In this document: positions 1-7,667 of the stretch, in pieces | Layout of the letters: every line of letters starts with the position of its first letter | Numbering within the stretch: position 1 is the first letter of the stretch | NCBI GenBank assembly: GCA_038226175.1 | Contig: JBBRQP010000070.1 | Coordinates: forward strand, 1 to 14,635 | Length of the DNA stretch: 14,635 nt | Direction of reading: 5' to 3' | Origin: JBBRQP01 sp038226175 | GTDB lineage: Bacteria; Cyanobacteriota; Cyanobacteriia; Gloeobacterales; Anthocerotibacteraceae | The notes under the pieces: model-generated | Seen by the model: the letters and a program-made list of their open reading frames with translations, nothing else | The model's database searches: none | What the model was told of the DNA's origin: nothing | Position numbers and translations under genes: made by a program

Positions 1-1
1 C

Positions 2-106
2 TTGGCGATTCAGAACCTATCGAAGAAATGGACGATGCCTATCCGAGATTGGAAAGGAGCCTTGAATCGGTTTGCCATTGAGTTTGAAGGGAGGTTACCA
101 ATGTGA
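2..106 (+). CDS. IS256 (mutator)-family transposase, C-terminal end only
   Basis: Only the last 34 codons of a transposase are inside the window; the rest lies upstream. The frame stays open from base 2 to a TGA at 104-106. It ends in the pattern expected at the C-terminus of IS256-family DDE transposases: K-W, then P-I-R-D-W-K-x-A-L-N-x-F-A-I, then F-E-G-R-L. These enzymes cut and paste their own insertion sequence using a DDE catalytic triad, which is not visible here. A plausible terminal repeat follows directly (107-142), as expected for the right end of such an element. Whether the element is intact cannot be judged. Confidence 0.7.
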   Translation: MAIQNLSKKWTMPIRDWKGALNRFAIEFEGRLPM

Positions 107-142
107 GATTTCTACACTGACACAATCTTCTTGACATACCCC
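107..142 (+). repeat. Putative right terminal inverted repeat of the IS256-family element
   Basis: The sequence right after the transposase stop (GATTTCTACACTGACAC, then TTCTTGACATACCCC) has the look of IS256-family ends, which often contain TTTACAC/CTACAC blocks and finish in a C-run. The left end is outside the window, so neither the inverted repeat nor the 8-9 bp target duplication can be confirmed. The outer boundary near 142 is approximate. Confidence 0.5.
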
Positions 143-246
143 AGTTGCTGGTTGATCCAAGCCGTTGCCGTCGCCTCATCGGTTTGGTTGGCATAGCCTC
201 TCTGTAAGAAAATTGACCATTTTGCCCTTACTTTAGCAATTTCCCA
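112..246 (-). pseudogene. Gene remnant running into the IS end
   Basis: The minus strand is open for 44 codons from 246 to a TAG at 112-114, with no start codon in frame (a stop lies at 247-249). The peptide reads like coding sequence (R-G-Y-A-N-Q-T-D-E-A, then A-W-I-N-Q-Q-L-G). Its last nine or so residues and its stop lie inside the putative IS end. One reading is that the element inserted into the 3' part of a gene, which then decayed. I do not recognise the family, and an open frame of this length could be chance. Confidence 0.25.
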
Positions 247-455
247 TCATTCATCTTCAGCCTTGTCAAGACCAAAGATGTTTATGGCGTGGGGATTCAG
301 ATCAACCAACCTCATCTAAGTTAATCCCAACCCTATTAAAGTGAATAAATATTGCTAGAGTACAAAGTTAAATTGTATTAATGATTCTTATCATGCTTGA
401 GTGGTGATAAATTCGGTTACTCTTGAAGAATCTTTCAAAAATAAAGGTGTTGCTT
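247..455. other. AT-rich non-coding stretch upstream of the SGNH hydrolase
   Basis: No credible gene is seen between the remnant and the hydrolase. The right half (about 330-420) is AT-rich and must hold the hydrolase promoter, but no clean -35/-10 pair stands out. A small inverted repeat, ATGAT-tctt-ATCAT (381-394), lies about 60 bases before the chosen start and could be an operator. It is too short to name a regulator. Confidence 0.4.
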
Positions 456-2195
456 ATGGTTTCCATCTCTCGAAACTCATCCTCTTATCTGTTCAGCATA
501 AGTATGTTGGCTCTACTACTATTTCCTATGCTTGTCCAGGCTCAGACAAATAATGCTGTAGACTTTACTAGTGATTCTCATATCAATAAACTTGACCGTA
601 ACCAGTTGTCTCCTACCTTTACAGTCATCGGCACATACTGGACTGGACAATCACTTTCTACTGGATTTAGCGTACAAAACCCCATATCAATCCAACCTGC
701 TTCCTATAACAATCTGGTACTAAACCCAGTTTACCCAGGCTTCAGTCCAGATAGTAATGGGGCATTTAATCCGATACAGTACACAACTGGCGGCACAAAT
801 GTTTCTCCTGGCTACGGTCTTGCTAACTATCTATCGGCTAATTTTGGTCTACTATCTTGGACAAGTGCCTATGGGCAAGATGGACTTAACTATCAAGCAT
901 TAAAAAAAGGTACGACTCCATACATCAATGGCATAAATTCAATTGCGACTTATGTTGCTCGGGCTGCTACTTATGGAGAAGTTTACGAAGTTCCCGCTGT
1001 ATTACTTGTCCACGGAGAGGCAGATGGAGCTAGCAGCACTTATGATAATGATTTGATTCAGTGGCAGAGTGATTACGAAACTGATATTAAAGCCACCACA
1101 GGTCAATCGGGTTCGGTGCCATTCATCTACAGTCAAGTGGGGAGTCTTTATAGCACCACCATTAGCCCAGGCGACTTAGAGATGTATCAACTTGCTCGTG
1201 ATCAGCCTGATAAATTTGCTCTTGTTGGTTCCAAGTATTCCTACGTTTCCGGTGATGGGACACACTTGCGCGGCTTTCAGTATCTAAAATTAGGCGAAAA
1301 ATATGGACAAGTTTTGAACTGGACTAAATTGCAGGGGCATTTATGGCGCGGGATTACATCCAAAAGTATTACTATTAGTGGTAATGTAATTACAATTATT
1401 TTTCATTGCCCAGTTCCCCCATTACGTCGAGATATGTTAGTTACTGATCCGGGTAACTGGGGTTTTGAATATACAGATAATTCTGGCGCACCACCAACTA
1501 TTAGTAAAGTCGCATTATCTGGTAAGAGAGCAGTGATAATTACCCTCAGTGCCCCGCCGACTGCAACTGCCGGAAATCGTATTGTGAGATATGCTTATAC
1601 AAATCAAAGGGTGTTTATTCCAATTTCCAGCGTAGCTCGCGTTGCCGGACAAGCACAAATCCTAGTCAATACCGTAAGCAATCATGACTACTCAAGCCCT
1701 GGTGTATGGTGTATCACGGGCAACACAGTCTATGACGGTTGTTATAATTCTCCTGGTTTGGCCTCTACCATCTACCCAGCGGCAAATCAAGTTTTGCTAA
1801 CTTATCTTGGTTCTTCTACTGCGACTGCATTTGGAGGTAATGCTTACTCTGATGTACGCTCTCCTAGATCTGGAATAAGAGGTCAGCTCAGTGATAGCGA
1901 TATTTCACCATCAGTTTATTTTGCCGATGTAAATTGTGTGCTCACTAGAGGCTCTACCACAGTCACATTGGCTCCTAGTGCTGACTTTGAAGGAGTCAAT
2001 ATCTTGGATAATGTAACAGCTCTTCTAGGCTATATCACTGATAATTCAAATGGAAGTCCTACAAGAGTTGCCAACATGTCCTATAACAGGCAAGCAATCA
2101 CGTTATCTCGAGCTGCGAGTGCATCGGGAACGGTGACACTTAGAGTTAGATTTGATTTGCGTAACTATGCCCCACACTTCTCCGAGACTTTCTAA
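456..2195 (+). CDS. Secreted SGNH hydrolase, sialate O-acetylesterase-like
   Basis: Probably an exported esterase of the SGNH/GDSL superfamily that removes acyl groups from carbohydrate; the substrate is unknown. I chose ATG 456 (579 aa) because AAAGG (443-447) sits eight bases upstream. A TTG at 423 would add 11 residues. The N-terminus is a signal peptide with a long hydrophobic core ending near A-Q-A-Q. The catalytic core follows: G-Q-S-L with probable nucleophile Ser66, a G-E-A-D-G block at 187-191 (compare QGESD in sialate O-acetylesterases), and D-G-T-H with Asp267 and His270. From about residue 300 it is beta-rich, with one or two Ig-like or carbohydrate-binding-type modules of unclear identity. 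The architecture resembles SGNH proteins of phage tails and environmental bacteria. Base composition is lower in G+C than the downstream genes, and an IS256-type end lies just upstream, so horizontal acquisition is likely. Confidence 0.75.
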   Translation: MVSISRNSSSYLFSISMLALLLFPMLVQAQTNNAVDFTSDSHINKLDRNQLSPTFTVIGTYWTGQSLSTGFSVQNPISIQPASYNNLVLNPVYPGFSPDSNGAFNPIQYTTGGTNVSPGYGLANYLSANFGLLSWTSAYGQDGLNYQALKKGTTPYINGINSIATYVARAATYGEVYEVPAVLLVHGEADGASSTYDNDLIQWQSDYETDIKATTGQSGSVPFIYSQVGSLYSTTISPGDLEMYQLARDQPDKFALVGSKYSYVSGDGTHLRGFQYLKLGEKYGQVLNWTKLQGHLWRGITSKSITISGNVITIIFHCPVPPLRRDMLVTDPGNWGFEYTDNSGAPPTISKVALSGKRAVIITLSAPPTATAGNRIVRYAYTNQRVFIPISSVARVAGQAQILVNTVSNHDYSSPGVWCITGNTVYDGCYNSPGLASTIYPAANQVLLTYLGSSTATAFGGNAYSDVRSPRSGIRGQLSDSDISPSVYFADVNCVLTRGSTTVTLAPSADFEGVNILDNVTALLGYITDNSNGSPTRVANMSYNRQAITLSRAASASGTVTLRVRFDLRNYAPHFSETF

Positions 2196-2341
2196 TACAG
2201 TAATTCACAAAATTGCAGCTACTGTGACCTGATAGAGAAACTCTTTACGCTAAACCGTGAGCTAGTCTACTGTGGCGTCAGCATATTCAGCCTCCTCCCG
2301 CCCAAAGCCGAGTACCCTAAAAGTAGCTCATCTTGATTGCC

Positions 2342-3847
2342 ATGAATTTTGTCGAAGAACTGGACTTACTGATTCGTGCTCGTTATCCGGTCATCTATGT
2401 CGTGACCTACGAAGAAGAACGGGTCGAACAAGCCTTGCGCGCGATGACCGAACGCAAAGTTTATGTGTGGGATTTTGTTGAAGGTTATCAGCAAGAGGGC
2501 GTTGACCGTCAAGCTGGGCGCAATAACCCACTACAAGCCCTAGAATTTATTGAGAAATGCCCAGACCAGCAAGCCGCTGTTTTTGTATTGCGTGATTTTC
2601 ATCGTTTTCTCGAAGATGTTGCCGTCGGGCGCAAACTGCGCAATCTCAGCCGTCGTCTACGCTCAGTCGCCAAAACCATTGTCCTTACCGCCCCTCGCTT
2701 ACAAATTCCTCCTGATCTCGCCGAAGAGGTCACGGTCTTAGAATGTGACTTACCTAATTTTGCCGAACTCAGTACTCAGATTCAGCAGCTTTTACCGACC
2801 CAAAATCTTACTCCCAGTCAATTTGAAGAACTCGTCAAAGCCGCCCAAGGCTTGACCCTCAATCGTGTCCGTCAAGCCCTAGCCAAAGCGATGGCTAAAC
2901 ACGGTACCCTCGAACCCCAAGATATTGACCTGATCCTCGAAGAAAAACGCCAAAAGATTCGGCAGACTGAGATTCTAGATTTTTATCCGACTAGTGCCGA
3001 GATTACCGATATTGGTGGCCTCGATAACCTCAAAGAATGGCTAGTACGCCGCAGCACCGCGTTTTCCGAACAAGCGCGTCTTTATGGTTTGCCAGCACCA
3101 CGCGGCCTATTGCTGGTCGGTATTCAGGGTACAGGCAAATCACTGAGTGCCAAAGCCATCGCCCATCATTGGCACTTACCCCTACTGCGATTAGATGTAG
3201 GCCGCTTATTTGCGGGACTCGTCGGTGAATCCGAAGCCCGTACTCGCCAAATGATCCAACTTGCCGAAGCACTCAGTCCCTGCGTATTGTGGCTAGATGA
3301 GATGGAAAAAGCCTTTGGCTCCACTGACCGTGCGGGTGATGCGGGAACGGCAGGACGGGTTTTTGCTACCTTTTTGACCTGGATGGGCGAAAAAACTGCC
3401 CCGGTTTTTATTGTTGCTACTGCCAATGATATTGACCGTTTACCGCCCGAGCTGTTGCGTAAAGGCCGCTTTGATGAGATTTTCTTTGTTGGTTTACCTA
3501 GCCAAAGCGAACGCCGTGAAATCTTCCAAGTCCATCTGAGCAAACTGCGTCCCCAACAGCTACGCCAATATGACCTGGAACGGCTAGCCTACGAAACGCC
3601 TGATTTTTCGGGAGCAGAGATCGAACAAGCCCTGATCGAGGCCATGCACTTAGCCTTTAATGAACAGCGTGACTTCATCGATGACGATATTATCGAGGCC
3701 ATCAGCCAAATGATCCCTCTTGCCCTGACTGCCCGTGAACAAATCCAGAAACTTCAAGATTGGGCCAAATCCGGCAAAGCCCGTCTGGCTAGCCGTCAAT
3801 CAGGCACCCTCCAGCAACAAATTGAAAACCAACGCCGACCGGGCTAG
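2342..3847 (+). CDS. ycf46: Ycf46-type AAA+ ATPase
   Basis: Single-ring AAA+ ATPase of the Ycf46 family, found in cyanobacteria and red-lineage plastids. The Synechocystis homologue has been linked to regulation of photosynthesis and inorganic-carbon use; the exact remodelling target is unknown. ATG 2342 gives 501 aa, the usual family length; an upstream TTG (2333) would add three residues. Residues 1-200 form the family's N-terminal region, beginning M-N-F-V-E-E-L-D. The AAA module follows, with Walker A G-I-Q-G-T-G-K-S (260-267), Walker B V-L-W-L-D-E (315-320), sensor 1 T-A-N-D around Asn362 and R-K-G-R-F (373-377) supplying the arginine finger. Walker A departs from the usual G-P-P-G-T-G-K-T. 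The stop codon shares three bases with the stop of the convergent glutamate dehydrogenase gene. Confidence 0.9.
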   Translation: MNFVEELDLLIRARYPVIYVVTYEEERVEQALRAMTERKVYVWDFVEGYQQEGVDRQAGRNNPLQALEFIEKCPDQQAAVFVLRDFHRFLEDVAVGRKLRNLSRRLRSVAKTIVLTAPRLQIPPDLAEEVTVLECDLPNFAELSTQIQQLLPTQNLTPSQFEELVKAAQGLTLNRVRQALAKAMAKHGTLEPQDIDLILEEKRQKIRQTEILDFYPTSAEITDIGGLDNLKEWLVRRSTAFSEQARLYGLPAPRGLLLVGIQGTGKSLSAKAIAHHWHLPLLRLDVGRLFAGLVGESEARTRQMIQLAEALSPCVLWLDEMEKAFGSTDRAGDAGTAGRVFATFLTWMGEKTAPVFIVATANDIDRLPPELLRKGRFDEIFFVGLPSQSERREIFQVHLSKLRPQQLRQYDLERLAYETPDFSGAEIEQALIEAMHLAFNEQRDFIDDDIIEAISQMIPLALTAREQIQKLQDWAKSGKARLASRQSGTLQQQIENQRRPG

Positions 3848-5103
3848 GGATATAAGCCCCGTGCTTGGTAGGCCGCTGCTACCCGTCCGACTCCCAGCAT
3901 ATAAGCCGCCAAGCGTAGAGAAATTCCTCGCTCATAGGCTAGAGCTGCCACTTGTGTGTAGGCACGGGTCATGAAATGTTCGAGTTCGTTATGAACGCGC
4001 GCTTCCTCCCAAAACAAATGAGATAAGCCCTGCACCCATTCGAGATAACTCACCAATACCCCTCCGGCATTAGCGAGAATATCCGGTACAACTGTGATCC
4101 CCCGAGTCTCCAGAATCCGGTCAGCCGTGAGTGTTAGCGGATCATTAGCCCCTTCCACAATCAAATTTGTTCGTACCTGACCCGCAATGCGGTCGTCAAT
4201 TTGATGTTCGAGGGCTGCTGGGATCAGGACATCACACGGCAGGGTGAGTAATTCTTGATTGGTGAGCACCTCGGCTGCATACCCCCGCAAACTCTGATGC
4301 CCACGACGATAGGCCAACATTTCACCGATATTTAGCCCTTTACTTTGGAAATAACCCCCACTGCTATCACTGACGGCGACAATGATTGCCCCTGCCTCTT
4401 GTAGTAATAGAGCGGCGGTGCCCCCCACATTGCCAAAGCCCTGGATCACAATTTTGGCTCCCACTAGAGGCCGTCCTTGCTGCTTGAGCGCTTCTCTGAC
4501 CGTAATCATGACACCGCGTCCGGTCGCCTGTTCGCGTCCGAGAGAGCCACCAACTGATAGAGGTTTGCCCGTCACAATACTTGGCACCGCATAACCCTGT
4601 TGCGCTGAGTAGGTATCCATCACCCAAGCCATCTCACGGGCGGAAGTTCCCATATCAGGAGCGAGGATATCCACTTCAGGGCCAATGTTTTTGATTAGTT
4701 CGTTGGTATAGCGGCGGGTCAAACGCTCTAATTCATAGACTGAGAGCAGACGCGGATCAACTTGAATGCCGCCCTTAGCACCACCGTAGGGCAAGCCCAA
4801 AAGTGCGCATTTCCAGGTCATCAACATCGCTAGGGTGGTCACTTCGGCGAGACTCACCGAACTATGAAAACGGACACCGCCCTTAAACGGCCCCAAGATG
4901 TCACAATGCTGTACCCGATAACCCGTAAAAACTTTTACTACGCCTGAATCTAAACGCACTGGAACCGAGACGGTAATCGTCTTGCGCGGATGTGCCAAAA
5001 TCTCGCCGACTTCTGCGGGTAAATCTAAAGCTCGCGTGGCCCGTTCTAAGTTAGAACAGGTCGTTTCTACCGCACACTCTGTAGCAAGATCGGTAACACT
5101 CAT
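3844..5103 (-). CDS. gdhA: Glutamate dehydrogenase (Glu/Leu/Phe/Val dehydrogenase family)
   Basis: Catalyses reversible reductive amination of 2-oxoglutarate with ammonium to glutamate, in the cytoplasm and probably as a hexamer. The 419 aa length fits the ~50 kDa class. The substrate domain shows G-P-x-K-G-G-V-R-F (71-79) and P-Y-G-G-A-K-G-G with catalytic Lys110; D-M-G-T-S follows at 150-154. The Rossmann domain has G-F-G-N-V-G-G (212-218), then V-S-D-S and E-G-A-N-D-P. The cofactor (NADH or NADPH) cannot be settled by eye. A GGGAG Shine-Dalgarno site lies upstream of the ATG at 5103. The gene diverges from a glycosyltransferase, and the shared 150-base gap holds a perfect NtcA-type palindrome 41 bases before the start codon, so nitrogen control is likely. 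The 3' end overlaps the ycf46 stop. A leucine or other amino-acid dehydrogenase is less likely given the core motifs. Confidence 0.9.
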   Translation of the reverse strand: MSVTDLATECAVETTCSNLERATRALDLPAEVGEILAHPRKTITVSVPVRLDSGVVKVFTGYRVQHCDILGPFKGGVRFHSSVSLAEVTTLAMLMTWKCALLGLPYGGAKGGIQVDPRLLSVYELERLTRRYTNELIKNIGPEVDILAPDMGTSAREMAWVMDTYSAQQGYAVPSIVTGKPLSVGGSLGREQATGRGVMITVREALKQQGRPLVGAKIVIQGFGNVGGTAALLLQEAGAIIVAVSDSSGGYFQSKGLNIGEMLAYRRGHQSLRGYAAEVLTNQELLTLPCDVLIPAALEHQIDDRIAGQVRTNLIVEGANDPLTLTADRILETRGITVVPDILANAGGVLVSYLEWVQGLSHLFWEEARVHNELEHFMTRAYTQVAALAYERGISLRLAAYMLGVGRVAAAYQARGLYP

Positions 5104-5143
5104 GCTAAGTCTCCCAACGCATAGCTCTATTGTCTGCCATAAA

Positions 5144-5157
5144 GTATCAAAAGATAC
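5144..5157. promoter_or_regulatory. Candidate NtcA-binding site (GTA-N8-TAC)
   Basis: GTATCAAAAGATAC is a perfect palindrome matching the cyanobacterial NtcA consensus GTA-N8-TAC. It lies between divergent glutamate dehydrogenase and glycosyltransferase genes. On the plus strand a TAN3T-type -10 (TACAGT, 5183-5188) follows 25 bases after the site, close to the 20-24 base spacing of NtcA-activated promoters. On the minus strand an activating geometry would put the RNA start almost on the gdh start codon, so repression or roadblock is more plausible for that gene. Binding itself is inferred. Confidence 0.55.
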
Positions 5158-5253
5158 AAAAAATTGGTATTCAAAACTGAGTTACAGTTGTCACGCTAGA
5201 CGAGAAGAAGAGCTTACAGGTAAGGTAGAGCAGTTACGGCAAGAGACCAACCC

Positions 5254-6393
5254 ATGAAACTCCTTGTGGTCAGCCATCCCTGTGTTACGCCGATCAATCA
5301 ACAGTTTTATGCAGAAGTAGAGCGGCTCTCGGGCTGGGACGTGACCTTGGTTATTCCGGCTAATTGGAAAAGCGAATACAAGCCGTTGATTCACGTCGAA
5401 CGCTGGCCAGAATTTAAGGGACACATAATCGAGATTCCAGTTTGGAAACCGGGCAGTGTACCGTTACATCTTTATCAAACTGACCCACATACCCTACTTA
5501 AAAAACTTACTCCAGATTTACTTTACATTCATAACGAGTCTTATGCTCTAGGCACCATACAGTGGTTTTGGGCTAATACCCAAGTGCATCAGTTGCCTAT
5601 TGGTTTTTGGTCATCGCAAAATATTTATAAAAACTATCCTTTTCCCTTTGGTCAACTAGAAAAGTGGGTTTTTGAGCAGGCTGATTTTGCCTTCGCGCTC
5701 AATCACTCAGCGATCAATCATATTGAAAAAAAAGGCTTGGCTCAGCACAAATGTACCTATTTACCAACCGGGCTAGACCCGAGTATTTACCGTCCTGCTG
5801 AGGCGGACAAGCTCCGTCAGGAGTTGGGTTTACAGGGATTTGTATTGGGCTATATCGGTCGCTTTGTGCCGGAAAAAGGCTTGAACACGCTTCTACAAGC
5901 CTTGGCTCTTTTACCTCCTGAGGCGATGTTGCTTTTTATTGGTAGTGGGCCGGAGGAAGCTAAGTTAAAACAACTAGCCCAACAGCTTAATTTGACCGAA
6001 CAGGTAAGATGGCTAAGCTATGTTCCTCACGAACAAATTGCCCCTTATTACAGTGCGATGGATTTATTTGTCTTGCCTTCTCTGACCCGGTCTAACTGGA
6101 AAGAACAATTTGGGCGCGTTTTGGTCGAAGCCTTAGCTTGCGGTGTGCCTGTGATTGGGTCTGATTCCGGTGAAATCCCCCATTTGATTAACTGTTTACA
6201 GGGTGGTTGGGTGTTTCCAGAAGGTGACCAGCAGCAGTTAGCCCAATGTATTCGCACGGCTTGGGCTAATCAAAATTTGCGCCAGCACCATGTGGCAACA
6301 GCCCAGCGCATTATTGCCCAAGAATTTACCCATACGGCACTTGCGGCTAAATTTATTGAGGTGTTGCAACAAGCCCGTCAGCACAAAAGATAA
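5254..6393 (+). CDS. Glycosyltransferase, GT4-like, GT-B fold
   Basis: Retaining glycosyltransferase of 379 aa that probably transfers a sugar from a nucleotide donor to a polysaccharide, lipid or small acceptor; the acceptor cannot be read from sequence. The N-terminal Rossmann half starts M-K-L-L-V-V-S-H and has no membrane segment, so the enzyme is cytosolic or peripheral. The C-terminal half carries G-R-F-V-P-E-K-G-L (202-210), typical of the donor-binding region, and the E-x7-E motif (Glu284 and Glu292, in E-Q-F-G-R-V-L-V-E) followed by A-C-G-V-P-V-I-G-S. It stands alone rather than in an exopolysaccharide cluster. Its promoter region contains the NtcA-type site, and a hairpin starts at its stop codon. 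Confidence 0.88.
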   Translation: MKLLVVSHPCVTPINQQFYAEVERLSGWDVTLVIPANWKSEYKPLIHVERWPEFKGHIIEIPVWKPGSVPLHLYQTDPHTLLKKLTPDLLYIHNESYALGTIQWFWANTQVHQLPIGFWSSQNIYKNYPFPFGQLEKWVFEQADFAFALNHSAINHIEKKGLAQHKCTYLPTGLDPSIYRPAEADKLRQELGLQGFVLGYIGRFVPEKGLNTLLQALALLPPEAMLLFIGSGPEEAKLKQLAQQLNLTEQVRWLSYVPHEQIAPYYSAMDLFVLPSLTRSNWKEQFGRVLVEALACGVPVIGSDSGEIPHLINCLQGGWVFPEGDQQQLAQCIRTAWANQNLRQHHVATAQRIIAQEFTHTALAAKFIEVLQQARQHKR

Positions 6394-6417
6394 AGGCACG
6401 ATCACCCGTCGTGCCTT
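6393..6417. terminator. Bidirectional hairpin between convergent genes
   Basis: AAGGCACGA (6393-6401) and TCGTGCCTT (6409-6417) form a perfect 9 bp stem with a 7-base loop. It starts at the last base of the glycosyltransferase stop codon and faces the end of the convergent DUF6679-like gene. Read on the minus strand, the bases after the stem are T-rich (TTATCTTTTG), so it can terminate that gene. On the plus strand no T-tract follows, so termination there would be weak. Confidence 0.65.
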
Positions 6418-6440
6418 CGAGTTAATCCATTGCCCTAGGT

Positions 6441-6746
6441 CTAAAAATCCTGCGACTGAATCCGCTCGGCTTCTGGGCAATCATCAGAAGTCAGAATATC
6501 GCTGGAGAGCACCCGTCCCTTGGGCACAGAAGAAAGGCGGCGGGTAATTGAGCCAATACTCTCGAGACGAATCACTTCTTCCCAGGCACACACCTCGTCT
6601 TCTTCTTCGGTTTCGTAGCGAACTGTCACTAATTCACCTTCGATATCCAGAATTTTGGTGCGCTCCAACCAGCGTCCTTGATCCCGTAGAAATATCCAAA
6701 CCTCGTGACCATTCTGAGAAAGTTGATACAGTTTGCGGCTTAACAT
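6441..6746 (-). CDS. DUF6679-like conserved cyanobacterial protein
   Basis: Small acidic protein of 101 aa, with no known function, resembling the cyanobacterial DUF6679 family. It begins M-L-S-R-K-L-Y-Q-L, then W-I-F-L-R-D-Q-G-R-W-L, a short beta-rich stretch (I-E-G-E-L-V-T-V-R-Y-E-T) and an acidic run E-E-E-D-E. It ends with P-E-A-E-R-I. There is no signal peptide or membrane segment. I chose ATG 6746 because AAAGGTGG lies just upstream at good spacing; an in-frame start 18 codons earlier has no such site and adds an unlikely basic extension. A TATAAAAT -10-like sequence (6781-6788, minus strand) may give it a promoter separate from fabI. Family assignment is from memory of the motif pattern. 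Confidence 0.75.
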   Translation of the reverse strand: MLSRKLYQLSQNGHEVWIFLRDQGRWLERTKILDIEGELVTVRYETEEEDEVCAWEEVIRLESIGSITRRLSSVPKGRVLSSDILTSDDCPEAERIQSQDF

Positions 6747-6828
6747 TGTTCCACCTTTCCGACGAATGGTCTTCACTCCCATTTTATACCCCGGAGACAC
6801 GGCTTATGGAGATCACCGCTATCCTTAG

Positions 6829-7602
6829 CTACCACCCTACTATGTTGTAGCCACTATCCACATAAAGAATTTCGCCTGTAACCCTGCGCGCTCCCGCCGA
6901 ACACAGGTATAAAGCGGCTGCACCCACATCTTCAGATTCGATGGTTTCGTGCAAGGGTGCTTTTTCGAGATTGCGCTCAATCATCGAGCTAAACCCCTTG
7001 ATCCCGGCGGCTGCCATGGTTTTAACCGGCCCAGCACTGATTGCATTAACCCGGATTTTTTTGGCCTGACCCAGCTCATAGGCCAAATAGCGCACGCTAC
7101 ATTCGAGGGCTGCTTTGGCGACAGCCATCACGTTGTAATTGGGAATATAAGTCTGGCTTGCCCCGTAGGTCAGGGTAATAATACTGCCATATTCATTCAT
7201 CAAAGGCAGGGCTTCATGGGCTAGAGCCACTAAGGAATACGCGCTCACATCCAATGCCGTCTGAAAGTCACTGCGTTTGGTCTGATGAAAAGGTTCTTCA
7301 AAGGTCTGACGGGGTGCAAAGGCAATCGAATGAATCAAAATATCCAGACTGCCGTAGGTTTCTTGGATCTGTGTAAACACGTTTTTGATCTGAGCGTCAT
7401 CTTGGACATCACAGGGGATGATCAGTTTGGGATTGAGTTTTTCTACGGTCTTACGGAGCCGTTTTTCCATGCGTTCTTCGGGTAGGTGCGTAAAAATGCA
7501 TTCACAACCTTCACTCACCAGAGCTTCGGCAATCGCCCAAGCCAAGCTGTATTCATTGAGAACTCCGGTAATGAGTGCTGTTTTACCGCTGAGATGACCC
7601 AC
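6829..7602 (-). CDS. fabI: Enoyl-[acyl-carrier-protein] reductase (FabI)
   Basis: Performs the last step of each round of type II fatty-acid elongation: NAD(P)H-dependent reduction of trans-2-enoyl-ACP, in the cytoplasm as a tetramer. It is a short-chain dehydrogenase-type protein with the N-terminal cofactor pattern G-K-T-A-L-I-T-G-V-L-N-E-Y-S-L-A-W and the FabI catalytic set Y-x6-K in Y-N-V-M-A-V-A-K. With the GTG start at 7602 (257 aa) the catalytic residues fall on Tyr146, Tyr156 and Lys163, the same numbers as in E. coli FabI, which supports this start. A GGGG run lies seven bases before the GTG. A longer in-frame reading to 7677 would overlap the divergent DCC gene and add 25 residues not typical of the family. 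Confidence 0.92.
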   Translation of the reverse strand: MGHLSGKTALITGVLNEYSLAWAIAEALVSEGCECIFTHLPEERMEKRLRKTVEKLNPKLIIPCDVQDDAQIKNVFTQIQETYGSLDILIHSIAFAPRQTFEEPFHQTKRSDFQTALDVSAYSLVALAHEALPLMNEYGSIITLTYGASQTYIPNYNVMAVAKAALECSVRYLAYELGQAKKIRVNAISAGPVKTMAAAGIKGFSSMIERNLEKAPLHETIESEDVGAAALYLCSAGARRVTGEILYVDSGYNIVGW

Positions 7603-7667
7603 TGTTTGCCCCGTGTCGTGCTTTAGTCCAATTATCCTACACTTGAGGTAAGTTTCCTGGCAAAAGT

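Noticed and set aside
381..394. Fur-box-like repeat ATGAT-tctt-ATCAT upstream of the SGNH hydrolase
   Set aside because: The arms are only five bases and the spacing does not fit the 7-1-7 or three-hexamer Fur pattern; not enough to name a regulator.
6747..6800. Longer N-terminus for the DUF6679-like protein
   Set aside because: The added 18 residues have no good ribosome-binding site and do not fit the family start, while ATG 6746 has AAAGGTGG at ideal spacing.
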